From positions 124,001 through 188,000 of the forward strand of contig NZ_SGWY01000001.1 in assembly GCF_004216665.1 (NCBI RefSeq): a stretch of 64,000 nucleotides of DNA. Direction: 5' to 3'. The DNA comes from Agromyces ramosus. Lineage in GTDB: Bacteria; Actinomycetota; Actinomycetes; Actinomycetales; Microbacteriaceae. The number at the start of each line of letters is the position of its first letter. The stretch's first letter is position 1. Under the pieces are notes generated by a model, which saw only the letters and a program-made list of their open reading frames with translations, did not search any database and was not told the DNA's origin. Shown here in pieces: positions 25,233-33,787 of this stretch. The position numbers were made by a program, and so were the translations under genes.

Positions 25233-27602
25233 TCAGGCGGAACGCAGGCGAAGGCTGTTCAGCACCACGAAGACGCTGGAGCACGCCATCGCGGCGCCCG
25301 CGATCATCGGGTTCAGCATTCCGGCCGCCGCGAGCGGGATCGCGGCGACGTTGTAGGCGAACGCCCAGAACAGGTTGCCGCGGATGGTGCGGAGCGTGGC
25401 GCGCGCCAGCTCGATCGCGTCGGGGATCGCCGCGGGCTCGTCGCGCAGCAGCGCGAGGTCGCTGGCGGATGCCGCGGCATCCGTGCCGCCGCCCATCGCG
25501 ATGCCGAGGTCGGCCGCCGCCAGCGCCGCCGCGTCGTTCACGCCGTCGCCGACCATCGCGACCCGTTGTCCGTCCGACTGGAGTCGTCGGACGAGGGCGA
25601 GCTTGTCCTCGGGGCTCGATCCCGCGTGCACCTCGTCGACGCCGACCGCGAGCGCGACGCGCTCGGCGGGGCGGCGCGCATCCCCCGACGCGATCGCGGG
25701 ATGCAGGCCCAGTCGACGCAGGCGTGCCACCGCCGCGGCCGCCCCCTCGCGGACCTCGTCGCCGACCTCGAGGAGCGCCCGCACCTCGCCTCGCCACGCG
25801 ACGGCGACGAGGGTCGCGTCGGAGTCCTCCGCCCTGCGGGCCAGGGAGTCGGGCATCGGGAAGCCCAGCTCGGCGAGGAAGGCGGGCCGCCCTGCCGCGG
25901 CGGCGTCGCCGGCGATGACGCCGCTGACGCCGAGGCCGGTGCGGGCCCGGAACTCCCGCACCTGGAGGTGCGGGGCGTTCGCGGCATCCGCCGCTTCGAC
26001 GACGGCGCGCGCGATCGGGTGCTCGGAACCGCGCTCGAGGGCGGCCGCCACGGCGAGCGCCTCGGCGTCACGGTCGCGGGCAGGGGCGGGAGCGAGCGGA
26101 TCAGCGACGCCGGCATCGGGTGCGGCGCCATCGGGTGCGGCGGAATCGGGTGCGGCGGAATCCGGGTCGTCGGCGAGCGTGATGCGGGTGAGGCGCATGC
26201 GGCCCGTGGTGATCGTGCCGGTCTTGTCGAGCAGGATGGTGTCGATGCCGGCGGTGCGGTCGAGCGCCTCGGGGCCCGTGATGAGGATCCCGCGATCGGC
26301 GCCCCGACCCGTGCCGACGAGCAGTGCCATGGGCGTGGCAAGGCCGAGCGCGCACGGGCAGGCGATGACCAGCACCGCGACCGCGGCGGCCATGGCCTGC
26401 TCGACCGGGCTCCCCGCGAGCAGCCAGGTCGCCGCCGTCACCACCGCGATCGCGATGACGACGGGCACGAACACCGCCGAGATGCGGTCGGCGAGCCGCT
26501 GCGCCCGCGACTTGCCGAGCTGCGCGTCCTCGACGAGGGCGGCGATCTGCGCGAGCCGCGTGTCCGGGCCCACCCGGGTGGCACGCACCACGAGGCGACC
26601 GCCATGGACGATCGCCGCAGCGGTCACCGCGGAGCCCGGCGCGACCTCGACGGGCGCCGGCTCCCCCGTGAGCATGCTCTCGTCGACGCTCGCCGCGCCG
26701 TGCACGACGATGCCGTCGGCGGCGATCCGCTCCCCCGGCCGCACCACGAACCGCGCGCCTGCTCGGAGCGAGGCCGACGGCACGCGCTCCTCGCGACCGA
26801 CGGCCGCACCGCCGGCCGCGCCGTCGAGGCCCTCGCCGCCGTCGACGAGGACGGTCACCTCGCGCGGCGCGAGGTCGAGCAGCGTGCGCATGGATGCCCC
26901 GGCACGGCGCTTCGAACGGGCCTCGATGACCCGGCCGAGCAGGAGGATCGTCACGACGCCGGCCGCCACCTCGAGGTAGACGTCGCCGCCGGGCTCGCCG
27001 CGGACGCCGAAGGTCCAGCCGTGCGTCATCCCGAGCATGCCGGCGCCGCCGAACCAGAGCGCCCAGCACGACCACGCGTAGGCGGTGAGCGTGCCGAGCG
27101 AGACGAGGCTGTCCATCGTCAGCGCGCCGTGCCGGAGGTTGACCGCGGCGGCGCGGTGGAACGGCCACCCGCCCCAGGCCACGACCGGCGTCGCGAGGAC
27201 GAGCGACGCCCACTGCCAGCCGGTGAACTGCAGCGGGGGCGCCATCGCGATCAGCACGATGGGCACCGTGAGCAGCGCCGACACGACCAGGCGCACGATG
27301 AGCGGATCACGCGGCACCGCGCGGCCGGGAATCGAGTCCGGGGATGCCCCGACGCCAGTGGATGGCGGCGTGGTCGTCTCCGGCACACGCGCCGCGTACC
27401 CCGCGGCGCGCACCGCGTCGAGGAGCTCGTCGACGCCGACGGACGGGGTGAACCGCACGCGCGCGCGTTCGGTCGCGAGGTTCACCTCGGCATGCACGCC
27501 GTCGAGCCGTTCGAGGCGGCGTTCGACCCGCGCCACGCAGCTCGCGCAGGTCATGCCCTCGATGTCGAGGTCGATCGTGCGCTCGTCGTGCTGCAGCGAC
27601 AT
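25233..27602 (-). CDS. copA: Copper-translocating P1B-type ATPase
   Basis: A 789-residue heavy-metal ATPase. The N-terminal HMA domain has GMTCASC (C19, C22). Eight membrane helices include the ion-selectivity motif IACPCALG. The catalytic aspartate is in LLDKTGTIT (about residue 456), with SEHPIA (nucleotide domain His-Pro) and MVGDGVNDAAAL. It should export Cu(I) from the cytosol. A 15-bp repeat (26114-26165) encodes PDSAAPDSAAPDGAAPDAG as an insertion just after the phosphorylation loop. It is divergent from csoR and shares the operator at 27638-27656. Confidence 0.95.
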   Translation of the reverse strand: MSLQHDERTIDLDIEGMTCASCVARVERRLERLDGVHAEVNLATERARVRFTPSVGVDELLDAVRAAGYAARVPETTTPPSTGVGASPDSIPGRAVPRDPLIVRLVVSALLTVPIVLIAMAPPLQFTGWQWASLVLATPVVAWGGWPFHRAAAVNLRHGALTMDSLVSLGTLTAYAWSCWALWFGGAGMLGMTHGWTFGVRGEPGGDVYLEVAAGVVTILLLGRVIEARSKRRAGASMRTLLDLAPREVTVLVDGGEGLDGAAGGAAVGREERVPSASLRAGARFVVRPGERIAADGIVVHGAASVDESMLTGEPAPVEVAPGSAVTAAAIVHGGRLVVRATRVGPDTRLAQIAALVEDAQLGKSRAQRLADRISAVFVPVVIAIAVVTAATWLLAGSPVEQAMAAAVAVLVIACPCALGLATPMALLVGTGRGADRGILITGPEALDRTAGIDTILLDKTGTITTGRMRLTRITLADDPDSAAPDSAAPDGAAPDAGVADPLAPAPARDRDAEALAVAAALERGSEHPIARAVVEAADAANAPHLQVREFRARTGLGVSGVIAGDAAAAGRPAFLAELGFPMPDSLARRAEDSDATLVAVAWRGEVRALLEVGDEVREGAAAAVARLRRLGLHPAIASGDARRPAERVALAVGVDEVHAGSSPEDKLALVRRLQSDGQRVAMVGDGVNDAAALAAADLGIAMGGGTDAAASASDLALLRDEPAAIPDAIELARATLRTIRGNLFWAFAYNVAAIPLAAAGMLNPMIAGAAMACSSVFVVLNSLRLRSA
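26114..26165 (-). repeat. 15-bp tandem repeats inside copA
   Basis: Three and a half copies of (C/A)ATCGGGTGCGGCGG on the plus strand encode PDSAA/PDGAA units in the ATPase. They enlarge the linker between the DKTGT loop and the nucleotide-binding domain (about residues 479-496). Confidence 0.85.
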
Positions 27603-27637
27603 CCGTGCTCGCCCTTCCCGTCCGCTCGGAGGACAAC

Positions 27638-27656
27638 GATACCCATAGGGGGTATC
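27638..27656. promoter_or_regulatory. CsoR-type operator between copA and csoR
   Basis: GATACCCATAGGGGGTATC: seven-base arms GATACCC/GGGTATC with a five-base centre, the G-tract palindrome recognised by CsoR-family repressors. It lies 35 bases before copA and 26 before csoR, placed to control both. Confidence 0.85.
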
Positions 27657-27670
27657 TGGTGCAAACGGGG

Positions 27671-27676
27671 TATCCT
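27671..27676 (+). promoter_or_regulatory. -10 element of leaderless csoR promoter
   Basis: TATCCT, exactly six bases before the GTG start of csoR, so transcription should begin at the start codon itself. Confidence 0.6.
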
Positions 27677-27682
27677 GATGTC

Positions 27683-27961
27683 GTGATCGATGACATCAAG
27701 AAGCGCGCCCTGCACCGCACGAAGATCATCGAGGGCCAGCTGCGCGGGATCGAGAAGATGATCGAGAACGAGGACTACTGCGTCGACATCATCACGCTCT
27801 CGCTCGCCGTGCAGAAATCGCTCGGCTCGCTCAACAAGCTGCTCGTCGAGAACCACCTGCGCACGCACGTGACCGAGATGTACGAGGCGGGTGGCGACCA
27901 GCGCGACGCGGCGGTGGCCGAGCTGCTGCGCATCTTCGAGCTCTCGAACAACCGGGGGTAG
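27683..27961 (+). CDS. csoR: CsoR/DUF156-family metal-sensing repressor
   Basis: A 92-residue all-helical protein with the family core KKRALHRTKIIEGQLRGIEKMI and LAVQKSLGSLNKLLVENHL. Metal-ligand positions are C33, H58 and H62. Classical CsoR uses Cys-His-Cys, so the third ligand is His here. The repressor should leave its operator when it binds Cu(I), derepressing copA and itself. The GTG at 27683 is chosen because the helical core starts there and TATCCT sits six bases upstream; the open frame upstream to 27605 overlaps the operator. The gene is followed after eight bases by the macro-domain gene. Confidence 0.9.
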   Translation: MIDDIKKRALHRTKIIEGQLRGIEKMIENEDYCVDIITLSLAVQKSLGSLNKLLVENHLRTHVTEMYEAGGDQRDAAVAELLRIFELSNNRG

Positions 27962-27969
27962 CCGAGCGG

Positions 27970-28512
27970 ATGCCGCGCATCGAACTCGTCACCGGCGACA
28001 TCACCGCGGAGCGCGTCGACGCGATCGTGAACGCGGCCAACTCGAGCCTGCTCGGCGGTGGCGGCGTCGACGGGGCGATCCACCGCGCGGGCGGCCCGTC
28101 GATCCTCGCGGAGTGCCGTGAGCTCCGCGCGACCACCTTGCCCCGAGGCCTGCCGGTCGGCGATGCGGTCGCGACAGGTGCCGGGCGACTGCGGGCGCGA
28201 TGGGTCGTGCACACGGTCGGCCCGGTGTGGCCGGGAGCGGGCGCCGAGGCCGACGAGCGACGGGAGCTGCTCCGCGCCGCCTACCGCAACTCGCTCGAGC
28301 TCGCCGCCCGGCTGGGCGCGGCCTCCGTCGCCCTGCCCGCCGTCTCGGCGGGCGTCTACGGATGGCCCGCCGACGACGCGGCCGCCGTCGCACTCGCGAC
28401 GGCCGACGCGACGGATGCCGCCCCCGAGCTGGTGCGCTTCGTGCTCTTCTCCTCCGGCATGCACGAGGAGTTCCGCGCCGCCGCCCAGCGGCTCGGGATC
28501 GCGACCGCCTGA
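27970..28512 (+). CDS. Macro-domain protein (O-acetyl-ADP-ribose deacetylase-like)
   Basis: A 180-residue macro domain: VTGDITAERVDAIVNAANSSLLGGGGVDGAIHRAGG (residues 7-42) carries the Asp and Asn that contact ADP-ribose, and LPAVSAGVYGWP is the second binding loop. MacroD-type enzymes remove ADP-ribose from acidic residues or hydrolyse O-acetyl-ADP-ribose. Its start codon lies inside a GAGCGGATGCCGC word and has no clear ribosome binding site, eight bases after csoR, suggesting coupled translation. A functional tie to copper is not evident. Confidence 0.92.
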   Translation: MPRIELVTGDITAERVDAIVNAANSSLLGGGGVDGAIHRAGGPSILAECRELRATTLPRGLPVGDAVATGAGRLRARWVVHTVGPVWPGAGAEADERRELLRAAYRNSLELAARLGAASVALPAVSAGVYGWPADDAAAVALATADATDAAPELVRFVLFSSGMHEEFRAAAQRLGIATA

Positions 28513-28522
28513 GCACGCCGCC

Positions 28523-29503
28523 TCACGTGCCCGGTGCGGTGACGGCGAGCCACTCGTCGAGCTCGCTCGGCTGGTCGGTGATGATGCCGTCGACGCCGAG
28601 CTCGCTCACCTCCTGCCACCCCTCGTGCGAGTTGAGCGTGTAGCAGAGCACGGCCACGCCCGCCTCGTGCGCCGCTTCGAGCGCCCCGGGCACGGCCGTC
28701 ACGGATGCCGCGGTCGTGCCGAAGCCGATCACCCCGAGTCGCTCGGCGAGGGGCACGGGGTCGGCGGGCAGCTCACGGATCAGCATGATGCGCGGGGTCG
28801 TCGGCGACACGCGCTGCACGGCGAAGAGGGTCTCCAGGCTGAAGCTCTGCAGCACGACCCGTCCGCGGAGCCCGTGCCGCTCGATGAGGTCGACCACCGT
28901 GCGCACCTCATCGGGCCGCCAGTCCGCCTTGAGCTCCACGAGTGCCCTGGCGGTCTCCCGGGCCGCGAGCGCGCGGAGGAACTCGTCGAGCGTCGGCATC
29001 CGCGCCCCCACGTGATCGCGGCCGTACCACGCCCCCACGTCGAGGCGTCGGAGGTCGGCGAGGTCGAGGTCCGCGATCGTGCGCGGATCGCCCGCCACGC
29101 GCTCCAGCGTCGTGTCGTGGAACAGCACGGGAACGCCGTCGCGGCTGAGCTGCACGTCGGTCTCGACGAACGCGAGGTCGTCCATCGCGAGCTCGAGCGA
29201 GGCCATCGTGTTCTCGGGCGCCTCGGCGCGGTCGCCGCGGTGCCCCACGATGAACGCGGCGTCACCCGGGAGCCGGAGGGCGCCGAACACGTCGACCGCG
29301 GAGGCGGTGGTCGGGGTGGCGGCGACGAACAGCACCACCGCGGTCGTGACGGTGCCCACCAGTGCGCAGGCGATGCGCACGGCGCGACGCGGCGGCACGG
29401 AGAGTCGGTCGAGCAGTTCCCCAGCGGCGGTGGTCGCACGGCGTGGGACAGGGCGGACGGGCGGTGCGAGCGTCGGGTCGGTCGCACGGGGCGTTCGGGT
29501 CAC
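28523..29503 (-). CDS. Glycerophosphodiester phosphodiesterase
   Basis: A 326-residue GDPD enzyme anchored by one N-terminal helix (ACALVGTVTTAVVLFVAA, about residues 45-62). Catalytic motifs: GHRGDRAEAPENT (about 88-100), ETDVQLSRDGVPVLFHD (metal-binding Glu/Asp and second His) and VELKADW. It should hydrolyse glycerophosphodiesters to glycerol-3-phosphate and alcohol outside the membrane. The promoter at 29557-29587 has TAGAGT as -10 and two GTTACC repeats 11 bp apart over the -35 region, suggesting an activator such as PhoP. Confidence 0.92.
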   Translation of the reverse strand: MTRTPRATDPTLAPPVRPVPRRATTAAGELLDRLSVPPRRAVRIACALVGTVTTAVVLFVAATPTTASAVDVFGALRLPGDAAFIVGHRGDRAEAPENTMASLELAMDDLAFVETDVQLSRDGVPVLFHDTTLERVAGDPRTIADLDLADLRRLDVGAWYGRDHVGARMPTLDEFLRALAARETARALVELKADWRPDEVRTVVDLIERHGLRGRVVLQSFSLETLFAVQRVSPTTPRIMLIRELPADPVPLAERLGVIGFGTTAASVTAVPGALEAAHEAGVAVLCYTLNSHEGWQEVSELGVDGIITDQPSELDEWLAVTAPGT

Positions 29504-29556
29504 GGGCGTTCGGGCCTTTCCACCGACCGCGCTCCCTTGCGCGGTGGGTGCAGGTC

Positions 29557-29587
29557 ACTCTAGCAACACCGTTACCATTTCGTTACC
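29557..29587 (-). promoter_or_regulatory. GDPD promoter with 11-bp-spaced GTTACC repeats
   Basis: GTTACC occurs at 29571-29576 and 29582-29587 (plus strand), directly upstream of a minus-strand TAGAGT -10 (29562-29557). The repeats overlap the last codons of the preceding SDR gene. The geometry fits an OmpR/PhoB-class activator. Confidence 0.45.
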
Positions 29588-31074
29588 TCCTGTTCGTGGG
29601 CCGTGGCCGCCGCGTCCGCCTCGGCCTCGGCGGTGATCCGGTTCGCCATGCCCGAGAAGATCAGGTCGTGGAACGGCACGATGGCCCACCAGTACAGCCG
29701 ACCCGACAGCCCCTTCGGGAAGAACACGGCACGCTGGCGGTAGCGCGAGCCGCCGCCGGGATCCTCCGTGGCGCCGAGCTCGAGCCAGGCGCGCCCCGGC
29801 AGCCGCATCTCGGCGCGCAAGCGGAGGAAGCTGCCGCGGTCGATCGCCTCGACCCGCCAGAAGTCGACCGCGTCGCCGACGTGGAGCATGTCGGCGTCGC
29901 GGCGACCGCGCCGGAGCCCGACGCCCCCGGTCAGCTTGTCGGCCCACCCCCGGATGGCCCACAGGAGCGGGAACGAGTACCAGCCGTTCTCTCCCCCGAC
30001 GCCCTCGATGATGCGCCACAGCTGCGTCGAGGGGGCCGTCGAGTGCTGCTCGCGCTCGTCGACGTAGACCGTGTGCCCGGCCCAGTCGGGATCGCTCGGC
30101 AGCGGGTCGCTCGGGGCGCCCTCCACCTCGGCGTTGCGCCAGCTCGTCTCGACCTCGCCCTCGCGCTCCCGCTCGAGAGCGAGCCGCACGGCGGTGCGGT
30201 ACGGGAGCAGACCCGCGGCGGGCGGCGGGATCACCTCGTAGATGTCGTGCTCGCGCATGACGCAGTCGAACTGCAGCGACTCGATGATCGGCACGGCCAG
30301 GCGTCGCGGGATGGGCGTGACGAGGTTCACCCACTGGCCGGCGAGCCACGGCGTCAGCACCGGCAGCGCCGCGATCGGACGCTGCGGGAGCCCGGCCTCG
30401 ATGGCGTAGCCGTTCATGAGCTGGCCGTAGCGGTAGACGTCGGGACCGCCGATGTCGAAGGCGCGGTTCACCTCGGGCGGCACGTCGGCGGCGCGGATCA
30501 GGTAGTGCAGCACGTCGCGCACGGCGATCGGCTGGATGAAGCTGCGCACCCAGCGCGGGGCGGGCATGTACGGCAGCACCTCGGTGAGGTGGCGGATCAT
30601 CTCGAACGACGTCGAACCCGACCCGATGATCACCCCGGCCTGCAGCACGATCGTGGGCACGCCCGAGGCGAGCAGGATCTCCCCCACCTGCATGCGCGAG
30701 CGCAGGTGCCGTGAGAGCCGCGTCTCCTCGGGGTGCAGCCCGCCGAGGTAGACGATGCGACGCACGCCATGATCGCGTGCCGACGCGGCCACGTTCCGCG
30801 CGATGGACAGCTCGATCGACTCGAAGTCGTCCTTGCCGCCCATCGAGTGCACGAGGTAGTACACGACCTCGATGCCCGCCATCGCGCGGTCGACCGCGGC
30901 ACGATCGCCGAGGTCGCCCTCGACGACGTCGACGGATGCCGCCCACGGCACGTCGCGCAACCGTTCCGGCCGTCGCACCAGCACGCGCACCTCGTGCCCG
31001 GCCTCGATGAGACGCGGCACCAGCCGGCCCCCGATGTAGCCGGTCGCGCCGGTCACGAGCACACGCACGAGCAC
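29572..31074 (-). CDS. SDR-family NAD(P)-binding protein with DUF2867 domain
   Basis: A 500-residue two-domain protein. The N-terminal ~300 residues are an atypical short-chain dehydrogenase with VLVTGATGYIGGRLVP as dinucleotide motif, VEGDLGD and YLVHSMGG, lacking a clear YxxxK. The C-terminal ~170 residues are DUF2867 (SFPLLWAIRGWADKLTGGVGLRRGRRD...MLHVGDAVDFWRVE...RAVFFPKGLSGRLYWWAIVPFH). This fusion is widespread in Actinobacteria; its reaction is unknown, though a role with lipid-like or hydrophobic substrates is often assumed. GTG 31074 is one of two nearby GTG options. Confidence 0.85.
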   Translation of the reverse strand: MLVRVLVTGATGYIGGRLVPRLIEAGHEVRVLVRRPERLRDVPWAASVDVVEGDLGDRAAVDRAMAGIEVVYYLVHSMGGKDDFESIELSIARNVAASARDHGVRRIVYLGGLHPEETRLSRHLRSRMQVGEILLASGVPTIVLQAGVIIGSGSTSFEMIRHLTEVLPYMPAPRWVRSFIQPIAVRDVLHYLIRAADVPPEVNRAFDIGGPDVYRYGQLMNGYAIEAGLPQRPIAALPVLTPWLAGQWVNLVTPIPRRLAVPIIESLQFDCVMREHDIYEVIPPPAAGLLPYRTAVRLALEREREGEVETSWRNAEVEGAPSDPLPSDPDWAGHTVYVDEREQHSTAPSTQLWRIIEGVGGENGWYSFPLLWAIRGWADKLTGGVGLRRGRRDADMLHVGDAVDFWRVEAIDRGSFLRLRAEMRLPGRAWLELGATEDPGGGSRYRQRAVFFPKGLSGRLYWWAIVPFHDLIFSGMANRITAEAEADAAATAHEQEVTKW

Positions 31075-31098
31075 CCCCGTCCCGGGCCCTGCGGGTGG

Positions 31099-31338
31099 TC
31101 AGGCCCGTTCGTTCCCTCGACGATAGTTGCCGCTCGCGCGTGCCAGGAGGTGCTGCGCCTGTGAATCGTCCGCACGTTGGAGGGCCACGATGAGGCGTGC
31201 GGCGTCTCCGCCGCCCACGGTCATCACGACCCGACCGCCGCGCGACACGATCAGGCCGCCCTGCTTCGTCACGCGGTAGTCGAACGGGTCCGCGACCAGT
31301 CGGCCGCGCTCGTCGGATGCCCCGCCGTGCCCGGCCAC
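31099..31338 (-). CDS. Small conserved protein after deoxyribose-operon ALDHs
   Basis: A 79-residue protein beginning at GTG 31338, four bases after the half-ALDH stop codon. The core DPFDYRVTKQGGLIVSRGGRVVMTVGG looks like a short beta-rich fold, followed by a helix ending LLARASGNYRRGNERA. I have seen similar small uncharacterised actinobacterial proteins but know no function. The start is uncertain, since no ATG or GTG lies closer to the conserved core. Confidence 0.65.
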   Translation of the reverse strand: MAGHGGASDERGRLVADPFDYRVTKQGGLIVSRGGRVVMTVGGGDAARLIVALQRADDSQAQHLLARASGNYRRGNERA

Positions 31339-31342
31339 GGGG

Positions 31343-32203
31343 CTACCGCAGGCTCTTCGTGTGCCAGACCGTCTTGGTCTCGGTGAACGCGCTGATGCGG
31401 CCCAGGGCCGGCGCCGCGGCATCCGGGCCCGACTCGGGACGCAGCACGCGCTTCAGCGTGTCGGCCGCGTCGACCTCGAGCGAGATCCAGTCGAGGTCGC
31501 CCGCCCCGACGAGGTCGATCGCGTTGACGTCGGAGTGGCTCGCGAGCCAGGGCGCGATCTCTGCGGGCGAGCCCGTGAGCACGTTGACGACGCCCTTGGG
31601 CACGTCGCTGGTCGCGAGCACCTCGGCGAGGCTGATCGCCGACAGCGGGAACCGCTCGCTGGCCACGACCACGACGGAGTTGCCGGCGACGAGCGCGGGC
31701 GCGACCGCCGACACGAACCCGAGCAGCGAGGTGTCCTGCGGCGCGATGATCGCGACGACGCCGGTGGGCTCGGGCACGGAGATGTTGAAGTACGGGCCTG
31801 CGACGGGGTTGGCGTTGCCCGCGACCTGGGCGAACTTGTCGGCCCAGCCCGCGTACCAGATCCAGCGGTCGATCGACTCGTCGACCTGCGCGGTGGCCAC
31901 GGCGCGGGTGACGCCCTCCGCCTCCTCGATCTCGGCGACGAACTGCGCTCGGCGCCCCTCGAGGAGCTCCGCGATGCGGTAGAGCACCTGGCCGCGGTTG
32001 TAGGCGGTCGCGCCGCCCCAGCCGCCGACCGCGCCGCGAGCCGCGACGACGGCATCGCGCGCGTCCTTGCGCGACGCCTTCGCGGCGTTCGCGAGGAACG
32101 CGCCCGAGGCGGAGACGACCTCGTACGTGCGGCCGGACTCGCTGCGCGGGAAGGCGCCGCCGATGTACAGCTTGTAGGTCTTCGGCACGGCGAGGCGGCT
32201 CAT
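31343..32203 (-). CDS. Half-length aldehyde dehydrogenase, catalytic part absent
   Basis: A 286-residue protein with the ALDH N-terminal and cofactor-binding regions (YKLYIGGAFPRSESGRTYEV, GVVAIIAPQDTSLLGFVSAVAPALVAGN). It stops before the catalytic domain: there is no ELGGK glutamate motif and no catalytic cysteine, and the end is a unique FTETKTVWHTKSLR. The gene overlaps the full-length ALDH stop by four bases (ATGA). There is no sign of a frameshift or decay, so it is a deliberate short form. It may pair with the complete enzyme as a structural subunit; this is inference. Confidence 0.85.
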   Translation of the reverse strand: MSRLAVPKTYKLYIGGAFPRSESGRTYEVVSASGAFLANAAKASRKDARDAVVAARGAVGGWGGATAYNRGQVLYRIAELLEGRRAQFVAEIEEAEGVTRAVATAQVDESIDRWIWYAGWADKFAQVAGNANPVAGPYFNISVPEPTGVVAIIAPQDTSLLGFVSAVAPALVAGNSVVVVASERFPLSAISLAEVLATSDVPKGVVNVLTGSPAEIAPWLASHSDVNAIDLVGAGDLDWISLEVDAADTLKRVLRPESGPDAAAPALGRISAFTETKTVWHTKSLR

Positions 32204-33777
32204 CGCTTCGATCCCTTCGTCGCGGCCTTGGCACTTCGGGTTGCGGAGCGCACCGCTCGGCGCGCCTTCGGCGCTGCCGCGCCGTCCGCCGTCTCGACGG
32301 CCCCCCTGGTGGACGGACGCGAGAGCGCCGCCTGGCCGATCGGCGCGGGCGAGAGGTACGCGGCGAGGCCGTGACGGCCGCCCTCTCGGCCGTAGCCCGA
32401 CTCCTTGTAGCCGCCGAACGGGCTCGACGGGTCGAACCGGTTGAAGGTGTTCGCCCAGATCACGCCCGCGCGGAGCTGGTCGGCGACCGCGAGGATGCGG
32501 CTGCCCTTATCGGTCCAGATGCCGGCCGAGAGGCCGTAGGGGGTGTTGTTCGCCTTGGCGATCGCCTCGGCCGGCGTGCGGAACGTGAGCACCGACAGCA
32601 CGGGGCCGAAGATCTCCTCGCGGGCGATGCGGCTCGACGTCTGCACGTTGGTGAAGATCGTCGGCGCGTACCAGAACCCGTTCTCGGGGATCTCGCAGGG
32701 CACGCTCCAGCGGTCGGCGCCCTCGGCGACGCCGATGTCGGAGAGCTCGCGGATGCGCTCGAGCTGCTCCTTCGAGTTGATCGCGCCGATGTCGGTGTTC
32801 TTGTCGAGGGGGTCGCCGAGGCGCAGGGTCGAGAGGCGCAGCTTCAGCCGCTCGACGACCTCGTCGTGGATGTTCTCCTGCACGAGCAGGCGCGAGCCCG
32901 CGCAGCACACGTGCCCCTGGTTGAAGAAGATGCCGTTGACGATGCCCTCGATGGCCTGGTCGATGGGCGCGTCGTCGAACACGATGTTCGCCGCCTTGCC
33001 GCCGAGCTCGAGGGTGGCCTTCTTGTCGGTGCCGGCGATCTGCTTCGCGATGGCGCGCCCGACCGCGGTCGATCCGGTGAACGCGACCTTGTCGACGCCC
33101 TCGTGCGCGACCAGCGTCGCGCCCGTGTCGCCCGCACCCGTGATGATGTTCACGACGCCGGGCGGCAGGTCGGCCTGCTGCAGGATCTCGGCGAAGATGA
33201 GCGCCGTGATCGGGGTGGTCTCGGCCGGCTTCAGCACGACCGTGTTGCCGGCGGCCAGGGCGGGCGCAATCTTCCACGCGAGCATGAGCAGCGGGAAGTT
33301 CCACGGGATCACCTGTGCGGCGACGCCGAGCGAGCGGGGGTTCGCGCCGAGGCCGGCGTGGTCGAGCTTGTCGGCCCATCCCGCGTAGTAGAAGAACCAG
33401 GCGGCGACGAGGGGCACGTCGACGTCGCGCGACTCCTTGATCGGCTTGCCGTTGTCGAGCGACTCGGCCACGGCGAGCTCACGGGCGCGCTCCTGCACGA
33501 GCCGCGCGATGCGGAAGAGGTACTTTCCACGATCGCGGCCGCTCATGCGCGACCAGCTGCGGTCGTAGGCCCGCCGGGCGGCGGCGACGGCGTCGGAGAC
33601 ATCCGCCTCGTTCGCGTTCGCGATCTCGGCGATGCGCTCCTCGCTCGACGGCGAGATGGTCTGGAAGGGGGTGCCGCGGCCGTCGACGAACTCGCCGTCG
33701 ATGAAAAGTCCGTAGCGGTCGCGGAGCGAGAGGATCGCCCGCGACTCGGGGGCCGGCGCGTACTCGAGGAAGCTCAT
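32200..33777 (-). CDS. Aldehyde dehydrogenase of deoxyribose catabolism
   Basis: A 525-residue ALDH with VIPWNFPLL (157-165), E257 in LELGGKAAN and catalytic C291 in FNQGHVCCAGSR. The last ~40 residues form a Lys/Arg/Ala-rich tail (ARRAVRSATRSAKAATKGSKR) not found in typical ALDHs. It sits ten bases downstream of deoC, whose products are glyceraldehyde-3-phosphate and acetaldehyde, so oxidation of acetaldehyde to acetate is the likely role. The half-length ALDH follows with a four-base overlap. Confidence 0.93.
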   Translation of the reverse strand: MSFLEYAPAPESRAILSLRDRYGLFIDGEFVDGRGTPFQTISPSSEERIAEIANANEADVSDAVAAARRAYDRSWSRMSGRDRGKYLFRIARLVQERARELAVAESLDNGKPIKESRDVDVPLVAAWFFYYAGWADKLDHAGLGANPRSLGVAAQVIPWNFPLLMLAWKIAPALAAGNTVVLKPAETTPITALIFAEILQQADLPPGVVNIITGAGDTGATLVAHEGVDKVAFTGSTAVGRAIAKQIAGTDKKATLELGGKAANIVFDDAPIDQAIEGIVNGIFFNQGHVCCAGSRLLVQENIHDEVVERLKLRLSTLRLGDPLDKNTDIGAINSKEQLERIRELSDIGVAEGADRWSVPCEIPENGFWYAPTIFTNVQTSSRIAREEIFGPVLSVLTFRTPAEAIAKANNTPYGLSAGIWTDKGSRILAVADQLRAGVIWANTFNRFDPSSPFGGYKESGYGREGGRHGLAAYLSPAPIGQAALSRPSTRGAVETADGAAAPKARRAVRSATRSAKAATKGSKR

Positions 33778-33787
33778 GTCGGTTCTC

